37,600 nt of DNA from Acidobacteriaceae bacterium (lineage in GTDB: Bacteria > Acidobacteriota > Terriglobia > Terriglobales > Acidobacteriaceae). Location: positions 1 through 37,600 of the forward strand of contig CAJCIM010000204.1 in assembly GCA_903970395.1 (NCBI GenBank), in the 5' to 3' direction. The translations under genes and the position numbers were made by a program. Positions 7,038 to 15,646 of this stretch are shown here, piece after piece; the stretch's first letter is position 1; every line of letters starts with the position of its first letter. The notes beneath the pieces are model-generated. The model searched no databases and had not been told where the DNA came from. It saw only the letters and a list, made by a program, of their open reading frames with translations.

Positions 7038-7724
7038 CTAGGATACCTGTTCCGCTGCGATGATCTGCGCGAGATGCGCGTGCAGGCGTTGCAGAGCAAG
7101 GTTGCTGTTACGTCCGAGTTCTGCGGCCTTCGACCAGGTTGCCGGGCGTAGCGCCGTGTGCAGAGCGAAGGCAGCGGTGCGGAACTCCCCTTGTGGGGTG
7201 GAGAAATGGTTGAGGCCTGCGAGTTCGAAGTCGTGTGCATCGGAGATGGCCTTGATGGCTCGGAAGCGCAGACCATGTGCGGTGGCGAGACGAGCGACGG
7301 TGGCGGCTTCCATGTCCACCATTACGGCGTTGTAGGTGGCGGCAAGGCGCTGCTTCTCGTGCGTGCTGGCGATGGTGTCTGTTGTCGCGAGGATGTTTGG
7401 TTCCGATGACGAGGTGGTGAAGCGCTCGCCGGTGTTGGTCGCGACGACGGTACCTGCTTCAGCGAGTTCGCCGGGGCGCAGAGAGCCCGTGCAGGAGCCA
7501 GCTAGGCCGATGGAGATCAGCGTTGTGACGTGAGCGGCGGCCAGTGCTGCTTCGACGGCCAGTGTGACCCGCGCGGAACCCATGCCCGCCGCGACGACGA
7601 TGGCGTGCGGCAGTGTGTGGAGATAGATCTTACGACAGAGGAGATGCGGATCGGGTTTGGTGCCACGGACGAGTGCGGCGATCTCGCGTGGGAGCGCGGC
7701 GATGATGGCGAGCGATGCGGACAT
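7038..7724 (-). CDS. Phosphorylase-superfamily nucleosidase, HpnG-like
   Basis: The 228-residue protein belongs to the purine nucleoside phosphorylase / MTA-SAH nucleosidase superfamily. GLAGS at residues 73-77 fits the conserved glycine loop. VDMEAATVA (137-145, Glu139) is the ribose-binding motif, and KAISDAHD (158-165) holds the catalytic Asp. Two identities are possible. One is MTA/SAH nucleosidase. The other is HpnG, which removes adenine from adenosylhopane. The long C-terminal tail after the SD motif (a Leu-Arg-Pro segment, then ELGRNSNLAL) is more like HpnG than MTA nucleosidase, and hpnH lies 10 kb away. The TACAAT at 7734-7739 (read on the - strand), nine bases before the ATG, could be a -10 box giving a nearly leaderless transcript. 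Superfamily is sure; the HpnG call is tentative. Confidence 0.8.
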   Translation of the reverse strand: MSASLAIIAALPREIAALVRGTKPDPHLLCRKIYLHTLPHAIVVAAGMGSARVTLAVEAALAAAHVTTLISIGLAGSCTGSLRPGELAEAGTVVATNTGERFTTSSSEPNILATTDTIASTHEKQRLAATYNAVMVDMEAATVARLATAHGLRFRAIKAISDAHDFELAGLNHFSTPQGEFRTAAFALHTALRPATWSKAAELGRNSNLALQRLHAHLAQIIAAEQVS

Positions 7725-7751
7725 GCAATGCTTATTGTACGAGGCGCATAG

Positions 7752-8831
7752 CTAGTGACGCGGCTTACGCGTGGGCGGGGGGCAGGTGGACTCGCGAACG
7801 ACGAGCTCGGGGTCGACCATTAACGGCTTTGCAGGGACGTGGTCTGGAGATGCAGCGATCTGGCGGATAAGGGCCTCCGCGGCAAGGATTCCCATGGTAC
7901 GCAGCGGCTGGCGTACGGTGGTTAGGCCGGGGTTCTGGAAAGCGGCGGACTGCACGTCGTCGAAGCCGACCACAGAGACGTCCTGTGGTACGCGCAGGCC
8001 GGCCTCCCGCAGCGCGCGAATCGCGCCGATGGCGGAGACGTCGTTGAAGGTGAAGAGAGCGCTGAAGGATGTGTTGGAATCTAGCAGGCTCTGCGCGGCG
8101 AAGTAACCAGGTTCACTCGTGGGGGCGTCGCCTTCGAGCTGCGCAATGTGCTTGGGGTTGAGCTTGAGGCCTGCCTTGGCGGCGGCGTGGCGGATGGCCT
8201 GCCAACGCGGTTCGGTGTCGGAGCTGAACTGCTGACCTTTGATGATGGCGATGTCGGTGTGACCCAGTCCGACGAGGTGGTCGAAGGCGAGTTCTGCAGC
8301 GCGACGGTGATTGAGGACGATGTTGGTGACGCCCTCCTGCTGCAGTGGGCAGGATACGGTAACGGTAGGGAGATGTGAAATCTCATGCAACACAGTATCG
8401 ATTGCGATCATCCCATCGACTGAACGTTCTTCAAACATCATCATGGAGCGCTCAATCAGCTCTGATCGATGGTGATGGCTGTTGAGGAAGTAAAAGTATC
8501 CTGCTTGCAACAGTGCGTGCTCGATGCCAGCGAGCACTAGCGTTGCGTAGCCCTCGGAGACCTCCGGCACAAGGACGCCGACCGTGAGAGAGTGCCCGCG
8601 CTGCAGGCTGCGCGCGAGCACATTGGGGCGATAGTTGAACTGCTTGGCCGCAGCGAAGATGCGGTCCTGTGTTGCCTTAGGGATAGACTTTGCGGCGGGG
8701 ACGCCGTTGAGGACGCGAGAGATGGCGGCTGGGGAGAGTCCGAGATGTGCTGAGAGCGTGGCAAGCGAGGCCGGCGCACCGGGGCGACCGGAGTTAGCGG
8801 GCGGTTTTCGTGTTTTGAGAGATTTGGACAC
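7752..8831 (-). CDS. LacI-family transcriptional regulator
   Basis: This is a sugar-responsive repressor of 359 residues. The N-terminal helix-turn-helix (residues 21-48) contains ASLATLSAHLGLSPAAISRVLNG followed by the hinge-helix region YRPNVLARSLQ. The rest is a periplasmic-binding-protein-like effector domain, with VGVLVPEVSEGYA at its start and the usual VPQDVSVVGFDD near the end. The 20-residue basic N-terminal extension is longer than usual. It starts with GTG at 8829-8831 without a good ribosome binding site. It is transcribed away from the TonB-dependent receptor, and a CAAACGTTTG palindrome with central CG, typical of LacI operators, lies in the gap. It probably represses the receptor and glycosidase genes and is released by a sugar. 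Confidence 0.92.
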   Translation of the reverse strand: MSKSLKTRKPPANSGRPGAPASLATLSAHLGLSPAAISRVLNGVPAAKSIPKATQDRIFAAAKQFNYRPNVLARSLQRGHSLTVGVLVPEVSEGYATLVLAGIEHALLQAGYFYFLNSHHHRSELIERSMMMFEERSVDGMIAIDTVLHEISHLPTVTVSCPLQQEGVTNIVLNHRRAAELAFDHLVGLGHTDIAIIKGQQFSSDTEPRWQAIRHAAAKAGLKLNPKHIAQLEGDAPTSEPGYFAAQSLLDSNTSFSALFTFNDVSAIGAIRALREAGLRVPQDVSVVGFDDVQSAAFQNPGLTTVRQPLRTMGILAAEALIRQIAASPDHVPAKPLMVDPELVVRESTCPPPTRKPRH

Positions 8832-8884
8832 CGGAGTGAAGTCTTACACAAGTTGGCAGGGTTCGCAGAGGTGCAAAACCGGAG

Positions 8885-8914
8885 TTGACACACGTTCTCA
8901 AGAAGGTAGATAGT
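8885..8914 (+). promoter_or_regulatory. Predicted sigma70-type promoter for the TonB-dependent receptor
   Basis: A perfect -35 box TTGACA is at 8885-8890. Possible -10 boxes follow: GATAGT at 8909-8914 (18-base spacer) or TAGATA at 8907-8912 (16-base spacer). Transcription would start near 8920 and leave a leader of about 90 bases before the receptor ATG at 9013. The -10 match is mediocre. Confidence 0.5.
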
Positions 8915-8923
8915 TTTTGCTGG

Positions 8924-8937
8924 CTCAAACGTTTGCC
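8924..8937. promoter_or_regulatory. Predicted LacI-family operator (CAAACGTTTG)
   Basis: The 10-base perfect palindrome CAAACGTTTG (8926-8935) has a central CG step, as LacI-family operators do. It sits just downstream of the predicted -10 box and start site of the receptor promoter, where a bound repressor would block transcription. The LacI-type regulator is encoded immediately upstream and divergently. Confidence 0.55.
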
Positions 8938-9012
8938 TAGGAGCGTGAAGTTACCAGCTGTCGGGCAGCTTGTGTAAGCAAGCCGTTGAGTCAGGTTTTC
9001 TACGGAGGCAAT

Positions 9013-12000
9013 ATGCAGCAGGTGGATCGCAGTACCCTCAACCTTCGGAATAGAGCCATGACGCTCTGCCACGGTTGGGCGAAGGCGGCGGTGATGGTGT
9101 TATTGTTCGGCATCCTCGCAGGCGCTGCGCAGGCTCAGTACAGAACGTCGATTCAGGGCGTGGTCACGGACCCGGATGGCGCTGTGATTCCCGGAGCTAA
9201 GCTGACTCTGGTAGACAAGGCGAACAATGCGACGCAGGTTCGAACCAGCGGCGATGACGGCGTCTACAACTTCAATGCCCTAGCTGCCGATTCATACAAG
9301 CTGACCGTGGAGAAAAGTGGCTTCTCGACGAAGGTGCTGGATAACCTGCAGTTGATTCCGGAGCAATCAAACTCTGTGACTGTGAAGTTGACGCTGGGTG
9401 CGGTGGATACGAGTGTGACTGTCGATGCTTCGACCACACCGGCAGTCGACACCGAGACTGCAAATATCGGCGCGACAATCACCAGTAATGACATTCAACA
9501 TACTCCCTCTTTCAATCGCGACGTATTTACGCTGACTCAGCTGGCTCCAGGAACGATCTCCGATGGATCGCAGGCTTCCGGCGGCGGTGTGTATCAGCTC
9601 GGCGCGAACCAAGGGCCAGGTGGAAGTGGTTCGAGCGGGCAGTCGCCTACTGAAAACGGGCCGCAATCGAATGCCAATGGTGGACAGTACGAGACGAACG
9701 GCATCACGATCGACGGCATCAGCACTGTGAGTGCGGTGTGGGGCGGTACGACTGTCATCACTCCGACAGAGGACTCGATCGATAACGTGCGCATTGTGAC
9801 GAACGACTACGACGCCGAGAACGGACGCTTCAGCGGCGCGATGACGATGGTGACCTCGAAGAGCGGTACGAACCAGCTCCATGGGAGTACTTTTATCGCG
9901 ATCCATCGGCCAGGGCTGAATGCGTTCAACCGATACTCCGGTGGTGGCACGCCAATTCGCGACAACAAGGATTTCAATCAGTACGGCGGTAGCCTTGGCG
10001 GGCCGATCCTGAAAGATAAGATCTTCGCGTTCTTTGCCTTTGAAAGCGCACCCGCGAATGCAAATGATGTGACGACAGGATGGTACACAACACCAGCATT
10101 CGCTGGGCTTGCGCCGACAGGTAGCGTTGCATCGACGTTCCTTAACTTCCCAGGAAGCAAGGTAAACAGCACAGGCATCGTTACCACGAACGAAAGCTGC
10201 GTGAACGTTGGCTTGCAGGAGGGTGTGAACTGCAACACGATCGCGGGACAAGGGCTGAACCTTGGTTCTCCTCTAACGACCGCGCTTCGAACACAGGACC
10301 CCACAGCCACAGGCACCCCACAGAATCCAGGAGTTGGAAGTGGCATCAATACAACCACTGCTGATATTGCGGACTACATTGCGGTGAATCCGTCGAGCAC
10401 CTACTACCGGCAGTTCAACGGCCGAGCCGATGCGAACGTGACATCGAAGGACCACTTTGCATTTGCGATTTACTGGGTGCCACAGGGCTTTACACAGTAT
10501 GAGAATGGCAACCGCGCCTACAACAATTTCAGCCACAACCAAATCAACGACGCGTTTTCGGTGATCTACAATCACACGTTCTCGCCGACGTTCCTGAACG
10601 AGGCCCGCGCCAATGCGGCGGGCTATCGCTGGAACGAAATCTCTTCGAATACGCAGGCACCGTTTGGCTTGCCAAATGCAGCGATTGTCGATGTAGCTCC
10701 CGGTCTGCCGAATTCGACGCTTGCGGCATCATTCGGTTCGCAGCTACCAAGCGTGTTGAACCAATGGACTTTCGGTTACAAGGACGTGGCTACTAAAATT
10801 CTCGGCCAACACACGGTGAAGTTCGGCGGCGAATATACGAGCCTGCACTATCTGAACCAGAACATCAATCGTCCGAGTTACAACTTTTACAATATCTGGG
10901 ACTTTCTGAATGATGCCCCTTCAGCGGAGTCTGGCGGATTCAATCCCTTTACGGGCGTTCCGCAGACTGCGCGTGAGGATGATCGAGAGAACCTATTCGG
11001 CGGGTTTATCCAGGACGATTGGAAGGCACGCACAAACCTGACCCTGCATGCAGGTCTGCGGTACTCCTACTTTGGACCGCTGTACGACAAACAAAACGAC
11101 TTACCGATCGCTCAATTCGGGTCGGGCGCGGCAGGCTATACCGGATTGACGGTGAAGCAGGGCGGCAATCTCTGGAACCCGCAGAAGGGCAACTTCGGTC
11201 CACAGCTAGGCTTCAACTGGTCTCCAACCATGTTCAAGAACGCTGTGACAGTGCGCGGCGGGTATGGACTGAACTTCAATCAGGAAGAGATCTCCATTAC
11301 CGCGAATACGTTCAATAATCCGTCTTCGGTAAACCGTCCTAACTTTGCCTATGCGAGCCCGACGAATCCAGGTACCGGCGGCGCGGACATCGTCTATGGA
11401 GTCTCCAGCAGCCCGACAAACCTGTTCGGTTTCGCTGCAAACCCCAACGCGGTTACGACGTATAACACTGCCGGTCTGCCGACTGCAGGCAACACCAACG
11501 TTACGCTCTTCGGCAATGGCCAGGGACAGCTATCGACACAGTATGCACATCATTTTTCACTCGATACGGAGTACCAGTTTCTGCATGACTGGCTGGTGGC
11601 ATCGGTTGGATATCAAGGGAGCCTGTCACGCCACACGATCGCACATGAGAACCCGCTTGCGCCAGCTGCCGTGGCAGGAGTTGCACAGAATTCTCTCGTG
11701 ACCGGTGGCGACTACTGGACCAACGAAGGCAGCGGCAATAATAATGCTCTGCTGGTTGAGTTGAAGCATCCGTTCTCGCACCAGTTCTCGGCAGACGCGC
11801 AGTTCATGTTTGCGAAGAGCATGGATACAGACGGTTCGGGCCCCTACTTCGAAGATGAGTACTTCCCTGAGGGAGCCGGCTATTCGTATGGGCGGTCGGA
11901 CTTCAATATCAGCAAGTCGCTGAAGATCTTCGGGCTGTGGCAGCCGGTGATCTTTCATGGAGACCACGGCTGGCTGGAGAAGATTGCCGGCCAGTGGTCG

Positions 12001-12615
12001 GTGAGCGGAATTCTGAACCTGCACACCGGTCTGCCATGGACGCCGAACTATGGCATCTCCGATTCGCTGTACTGCGCACAGTGCGGATACTACAACCTTC
12101 GCCCGCAGTATCTTGGTGGAGCGAAGCACAACCACAGCAATGTCGCATTTGAGGCACTGCCAACGTCCAGTGCCAGTAACTTCTCCAACATTCTGGCGAA
12201 CCAGGCCACGACGACTGCGACAGTGAACGGCACAGCGAATACTGTTGTGGCGTACTCCAATCAGTACTTCAATGTGCCAAACTTCTATCGTGCTATCCAG
12301 GCCAGCAACGGCACCGGCTTCCCTGCCAACAACCTCGCGCTTCCAGGTCTTCCAGGAGCGGATCGCAATACCTTCGATGGCCCGAACTATCGGGATCTCG
12401 ATATGTCGATCGCCAAGGGGTTTGGAATTCCAAGCAACAAGATACTGGGGAGCAGCGCCAAGCTTGAGATCCGCGCGGACATCTTCAACATCTTCAACCT
12501 GCTTAATCTAAATCCGGGGAGCATCACCAATGGCATCAACTCTCCTAACTTCGGTCAGGATGTGACCGCTCTGGGTGGACGAACCATCACCTTCCAGGGG
12601 CGGTTCAGCTTCTAA
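9013..12615 (+). CDS. TonB-dependent receptor with N-terminal carboxypeptidase-regulatory-like domain
   Basis: This 1200-residue outer membrane protein is of the large Oar-like type abundant in Acidobacteriota. It probably imports or binds a glycan fragment. A signal peptide ends near residue 41 (GAAQAQ). A carboxypeptidase-regulatory-like beta domain follows at about 45-125 (IQGVVTDPDGAVIPGA), then a plug region (about 145-270, with TNGITIDG) and a long beta barrel ending in the C-terminal Phe of GRFSF. The start chosen is ATG 9013 because GGAGG lies five bases upstream; an in-frame TTG at 8986 is less likely. No SusD partner is present, as is usual for this phylum. The LacI regulator upstream and two glycosidases downstream point to carbohydrate use. 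Energy would come from a TonB/ExbBD-type system. Confidence 0.93.
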   Translation: MQQVDRSTLNLRNRAMTLCHGWAKAAVMVLLFGILAGAAQAQYRTSIQGVVTDPDGAVIPGAKLTLVDKANNATQVRTSGDDGVYNFNALAADSYKLTVEKSGFSTKVLDNLQLIPEQSNSVTVKLTLGAVDTSVTVDASTTPAVDTETANIGATITSNDIQHTPSFNRDVFTLTQLAPGTISDGSQASGGGVYQLGANQGPGGSGSSGQSPTENGPQSNANGGQYETNGITIDGISTVSAVWGGTTVITPTEDSIDNVRIVTNDYDAENGRFSGAMTMVTSKSGTNQLHGSTFIAIHRPGLNAFNRYSGGGTPIRDNKDFNQYGGSLGGPILKDKIFAFFAFESAPANANDVTTGWYTTPAFAGLAPTGSVASTFLNFPGSKVNSTGIVTTNESCVNVGLQEGVNCNTIAGQGLNLGSPLTTALRTQDPTATGTPQNPGVGSGINTTTADIADYIAVNPSSTYYRQFNGRADANVTSKDHFAFAIYWVPQGFTQYENGNRAYNNFSHNQINDAFSVIYNHTFSPTFLNEARANAAGYRWNEISSNTQAPFGLPNAAIVDVAPGLPNSTLAASFGSQLPSVLNQWTFGYKDVATKILGQHTVKFGGEYTSLHYLNQNINRPSYNFYNIWDFLNDAPSAESGGFNPFTGVPQTAREDDRENLFGGFIQDDWKARTNLTLHAGLRYSYFGPLYDKQNDLPIAQFGSGAAGYTGLTVKQGGNLWNPQKGNFGPQLGFNWSPTMFKNAVTVRGGYGLNFNQEEISITANTFNNPSSVNRPNFAYASPTNPGTGGADIVYGVSSSPTNLFGFAANPNAVTTYNTAGLPTAGNTNVTLFGNGQGQLSTQYAHHFSLDTEYQFLHDWLVASVGYQGSLSRHTIAHENPLAPAAVAGVAQNSLVTGGDYWTNEGSGNNNALLVELKHPFSHQFSADAQFMFAKSMDTDGSGPYFEDEYFPEGAGYSYGRSDFNISKSLKIFGLWQPVIFHGDHGWLEKIAGQWSVSGILNLHTGLPWTPNYGISDSLYCAQCGYYNLRPQYLGGAKHNHSNVAFEALPTSSASNFSNILANQATTTATVNGTANTVVAYSNQYFNVPNFYRAIQASNGTGFPANNLALPGLPGADRNTFDGPNYRDLDMSIAKGFGIPSNKILGSSAKLEIRADIFNIFNLLNLNPGSITNGINSPNFGQDVTALGGRTITFQGRFSF

Positions 12616-12643
12616 CTACCTTTTCCCAGGTCTTTAGAGAAGA

Positions 12644-12673
12644 GGCAGGGCAAGCCTTCGCGATTGCCCTGCC
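12644..12673 (+). terminator. Hairpin after the receptor gene
   Basis: A perfect 10-base-pair stem, GGCAGGGCAA (12644-12653) with TTGCCCTGCC (12664-12673), and a 10-base loop lies 28 bases after the receptor stop. No T-run follows (GTCTTCGG), so it may be a partial terminator or a 3' mRNA-stabilising hairpin that lowers glycosidase expression relative to the receptor. Confidence 0.6.
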
Positions 12674-12764
12674 GTCTTCGGCACACTGTAACGCTTGGTG
12701 CGCTGCTCTGCCCGTCTGCCAAAAACACGAATCCTCCAACTGGACCGAATTACCAAGGATCATC

Positions 12765-14351
12765 ATGAGTTGTCTCCGAACGTTGAACCGATTTGTTCTG
12801 TGTGCTCTTCCCTCTCTCGCCTTGCTGTGGAGCACGGCTTTGGCGGCGCAGGAGAAGATCACTATCGATGCGCAGGCGCAGACGACGCCCTTTCCTCACT
12901 TCTGGGAGCAGACGTTTGGATCGGGGCGCGCTGTTCTGGAGCTGCGTGATGACTATCGCAAAGACCTGCGCGCGGCGAAGCAGGCCACGGACTTCAAGTC
13001 CGTGCGGTTTCATGGAATCTTCAATGATGAGGTCGGGCTTTATGACCCGGATAGGCAGACGAAGAATCCTGGTCTTGCGGCGCAGGCCGCGAACGATGCT
13101 TCCGTCTACAACTTCACTTATGTTGATCAGATCTACGACAGCCTGCTCGACAACGGCGTGAGGCCGTTTGTTGAGCTGAGCTTTATGCCGAAGAAGATGG
13201 CGGCTGATCCCAATATGCTGCACGCGTTCTGGTACAAGCCGAACGTGTCGCCGCCGAAGGATTATGCTGCTTGGGATGCGATGATTCGTGCATTTGCGCA
13301 GCACCTGGTGGAACGTTACGGCATCGACGAAGTGGCGACGTGGAAGTTTGAGGTGTGGAACGAGCCGAACCTCGACTTCTGGGGCGGACGTCCGAATCAA
13401 GCGACGTACTTTGAGCTGTATGACCACACGGCGCGTGCTCTGAAGTCTGTGTCCCCACGCATAGAGGTAGGTGGACCGGCGACGGCGCAGGCCGCCTGGG
13501 TGACGCCGTTCCTGGAGCATACGAAGGCTGAGAATGTTCCGGTGGACTTCGTTTCGACGCATGTCTATGCGAACGATCGTGCGCAGGATGTGTTCAAGAC
13601 AGACGAAGACATTCCGCGCAATGTGATGGTGTATCGCTCGGTGAAGAAGGTGCATGAGGAGATTGAGCACTCGGCGTATCCTCATATGCCGCTGATCTTC
13701 TCCGAGTACAACGCGAGCTATGCAAACGAGCCGAACGTTACTGACTCGACGTACATGGGTCCCTGGCTGGCGAACAACATCCGGCTTTGCGATGGGCTGA
13801 CGGAGAGCATGAGCTACTGGACGTTCTCCGATGTATTCGAGGAGCAGGGCGTGCCGCGCACACCGTTCTATGGTGGCTTTGGATTGATCGCGAGCGATCA
13901 TATCGAGAAGCCGGTGTTCAATGTCTTCAGCATGCTGCATCAGCTTGGCGACCGTCGGATTGAGGTGAATTCTGATTCGGTGCTGGCGACGAAGAGCCCA
14001 GATGGGAAGCTCGAAGTGGCGCTGTGGGACTATGCTCCGCCGACGGGGACTGGGGCCGATTACACGATGCCGAGTGGAACTGCAGGACCGGCGAAGACGT
14101 TCGATCTGCAGATTGAACACGTTGCTGCGAACGCACCGGTCGAGGTGCTGCGCGTCGATGACGATCACGGCAATGTGTTGAAGGCCTATGACACTATGGG
14201 GAGGCCGAAGGGCAGCCTGACGCGCGATCAGATTGCGAAGCTGCGAGCAGCAGGCAAGATGGCACCTCCAGAGCGGCTGCACCTGGATCACGGTAGACTG
14301 CAACTGACGGTGCCGGCACATGGGCTTGCCGTTGTCATCGTGGGGAGGTAG
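12765..14351 (+). CDS. Secreted glycoside hydrolase family 39 protein (beta-xylosidase-like)
   Basis: GH39 enzymes are retaining (beta/alpha)8-barrel glycosidases, mostly beta-xylosidases. The 528-residue protein starts with a signal peptide ending near Ala27-Ala28 (TALAAQE). The acid/base Glu200 is in FEVWNEPNLDFWGG, and the nucleophile Glu314 is in IFSEYNAS. The FVSTHVYAN stretch before it also fits the family. A C-terminal beta domain follows from about residue 395. ATG 12765 has AAGGAT upstream. It lies 149 bases after the receptor, across a hairpin, and only two bases before the next glycosidase gene, so at least those two are one operon. The exact substrate cannot be told from sequence. 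A 534-residue frame on the opposite strand is a shadow. Confidence 0.9.
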   Translation: MSCLRTLNRFVLCALPSLALLWSTALAAQEKITIDAQAQTTPFPHFWEQTFGSGRAVLELRDDYRKDLRAAKQATDFKSVRFHGIFNDEVGLYDPDRQTKNPGLAAQAANDASVYNFTYVDQIYDSLLDNGVRPFVELSFMPKKMAADPNMLHAFWYKPNVSPPKDYAAWDAMIRAFAQHLVERYGIDEVATWKFEVWNEPNLDFWGGRPNQATYFELYDHTARALKSVSPRIEVGGPATAQAAWVTPFLEHTKAENVPVDFVSTHVYANDRAQDVFKTDEDIPRNVMVYRSVKKVHEEIEHSAYPHMPLIFSEYNASYANEPNVTDSTYMGPWLANNIRLCDGLTESMSYWTFSDVFEEQGVPRTPFYGGFGLIASDHIEKPVFNVFSMLHQLGDRRIEVNSDSVLATKSPDGKLEVALWDYAPPTGTGADYTMPSGTAGPAKTFDLQIEHVAANAPVEVLRVDDDHGNVLKAYDTMGRPKGSLTRDQIAKLRAAGKMAPPERLHLDHGRLQLTVPAHGLAVVIVGR

Positions 14352-14353
14352 CA

Positions 14354-15643
14354 ATGGTTCGACGCGAGTTTCTTCGCGTGTTGGCAGGTACCGCGGCTGT
14401 GCTGGCAGTACCTGCGGTGGCTTCGTCTGCGAAGAGCTTTACACTGCGGGCGGATGACGATCAGTTTCTCGACGATATGGAGCGGCGCGGGTGCCTGTAC
14501 TTTGTAGAACAGGCGAGCCGGGCAAATGGACAGGTGCTGGATCGCGCCGCGGCAGTGAGCGATGGCAAGATTGATCCGCGTCGCATGGCCAGCATCGCGG
14601 CAACGGGCTTTGGGTTGTCAGCGCTGTGCATTGCGGACAAGCGTCGATATCTTCCACACGCGGCGCTGCTTGAGCAGGTGCAACGGACGCTGCGCTTCCA
14701 CGCCGACCGTTTGTACAACAACCACGGCTTCTTCTATCACTTCAGCGATGTTGAGACCGGCGAGCGCTTTGCGAAGAATGAGGTGTCGTCGATCGATACA
14801 GCGTTGCTGCTGTGCGGTGTGCTGACGGCGCGGGCGCACTTCAGCGAGAGCGCCGAGGTGCATCATCTGGCCACGAAGATTTATGAGCGTGTGGACTGGC
14901 CGTGGATGCTGAATGGCGGCAAGACGTTCTCGATGGGATGGTTCCCGGAGAATGGTTTTCTTAACGCGCGGTGGAACCACTACTGCGAGCTGATGATGAT
15001 CTATCTGCTGGCGCTGGGTTCGCCAACACATCCGATCGACCCCAGCTGCTGGGACGCGTGGGAGCGGCAGCGGATGCGCTATGCGGGGTTTGACTACATC
15101 GGCGGGAACGATCCGCTGTTTGTGCATCAGTACAGCCATGCGTGGTTTGACTTCCGCGGCAAAAAAGACAAGTACGCGAACTACTTTGAGAACTCTGTTA
15201 CAGCGACGCGGGCGCATGAGTTCTTCTGCGTGAACCAAGGCCAGCCATACTCACGCGACTACTGGGGGATCAGCGCGTCTGACTCGGTGCATGGATACAC
15301 CGCGTGGGGCGGGCCTTCGACGACAGGCGCAAGTTATGGAGGCGTCGATGGGTCAGTGGTACCGAATGCTGCGGCGGGATCACTTCCCTTTCTACCGCAA
15401 GAGTGCATGCGTGTGCTCCGTTCGCTGAAGGAGAACTATGGTGAACAGGCGTGGGGACGATATGGACTCTGCGATGCGTTTCATCCGCAGGCGAAGTGGT
15501 ATGACCCGGATGTACTTGGAATCGATCTGGGGATCGGCGTGGTAATGGCCGAGAACCTGCGCAACGGATTTATATGGGAGACGTTTGCGAAGAACCCTGA
15601 GGTGGCTGTGGCGATGCAACGCGCGGGGTTTCACGCTGGCTGA
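14354..15643 (+). CDS. Glucoamylase-family (PF10091 / GH144-like) exported enzyme
   Basis: The 429-residue protein begins with a twin-arginine-like signal, RREFLRVLAG followed by a hydrophobic stretch ending PAVASSA, so Tat export is likely. The rest is an alpha/alpha-barrel-type sequence with the family pattern: DQFLDDMERRGCLYF near the start, SSIDTALLLCGVL, WFDFRGKKDKYANYFENS, YWGISASDS-x-x-GYTAWGGP, and the late ...LGIDLGIGVVMAENLRNGF. This pattern fits the PF10091 Glycoamylase domain, whose characterised members include GH144 endo-beta-1,2-glucanases. It starts two bases after the GH39 stop and is translationally close-coupled. The substrate is therefore probably a beta-linked glucan or oligosaccharide, but this is inference. 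Its stop is three bases from the convergent hpnA stop. Confidence 0.87.
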   Translation: MVRREFLRVLAGTAAVLAVPAVASSAKSFTLRADDDQFLDDMERRGCLYFVEQASRANGQVLDRAAAVSDGKIDPRRMASIAATGFGLSALCIADKRRYLPHAALLEQVQRTLRFHADRLYNNHGFFYHFSDVETGERFAKNEVSSIDTALLLCGVLTARAHFSESAEVHHLATKIYERVDWPWMLNGGKTFSMGWFPENGFLNARWNHYCELMMIYLLALGSPTHPIDPSCWDAWERQRMRYAGFDYIGGNDPLFVHQYSHAWFDFRGKKDKYANYFENSVTATRAHEFFCVNQGQPYSRDYWGISASDSVHGYTAWGGPSTTGASYGGVDGSVVPNAAAGSLPFLPQECMRVLRSLKENYGEQAWGRYGLCDAFHPQAKWYDPDVLGIDLGIGVVMAENLRNGFIWETFAKNPEVAVAMQRAGFHAG

Positions 15644-15646
15644 GCT

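Noticed and set aside
6163-7041. 292-residue + strand frame opposite the alcohol dehydrogenase
   Set aside because: Asp/Gly/Val-rich shadow; zinc-site motifs are on the - strand.
8986-9012. TTG start at 8986 for the TonB-dependent receptor
   Set aside because: ATG at 9013 has GGAGG at the right distance and gives a better signal peptide length.
12750-14354. 534-residue open frame antisense to the whole GH39 gene
   Set aside because: It is Arg/His-rich with no recognisable motif and mirrors the GH39 codons. The + strand frame has signal peptide, catalytic residues and ribosome binding site. High-GC DNA yields such shadows often.
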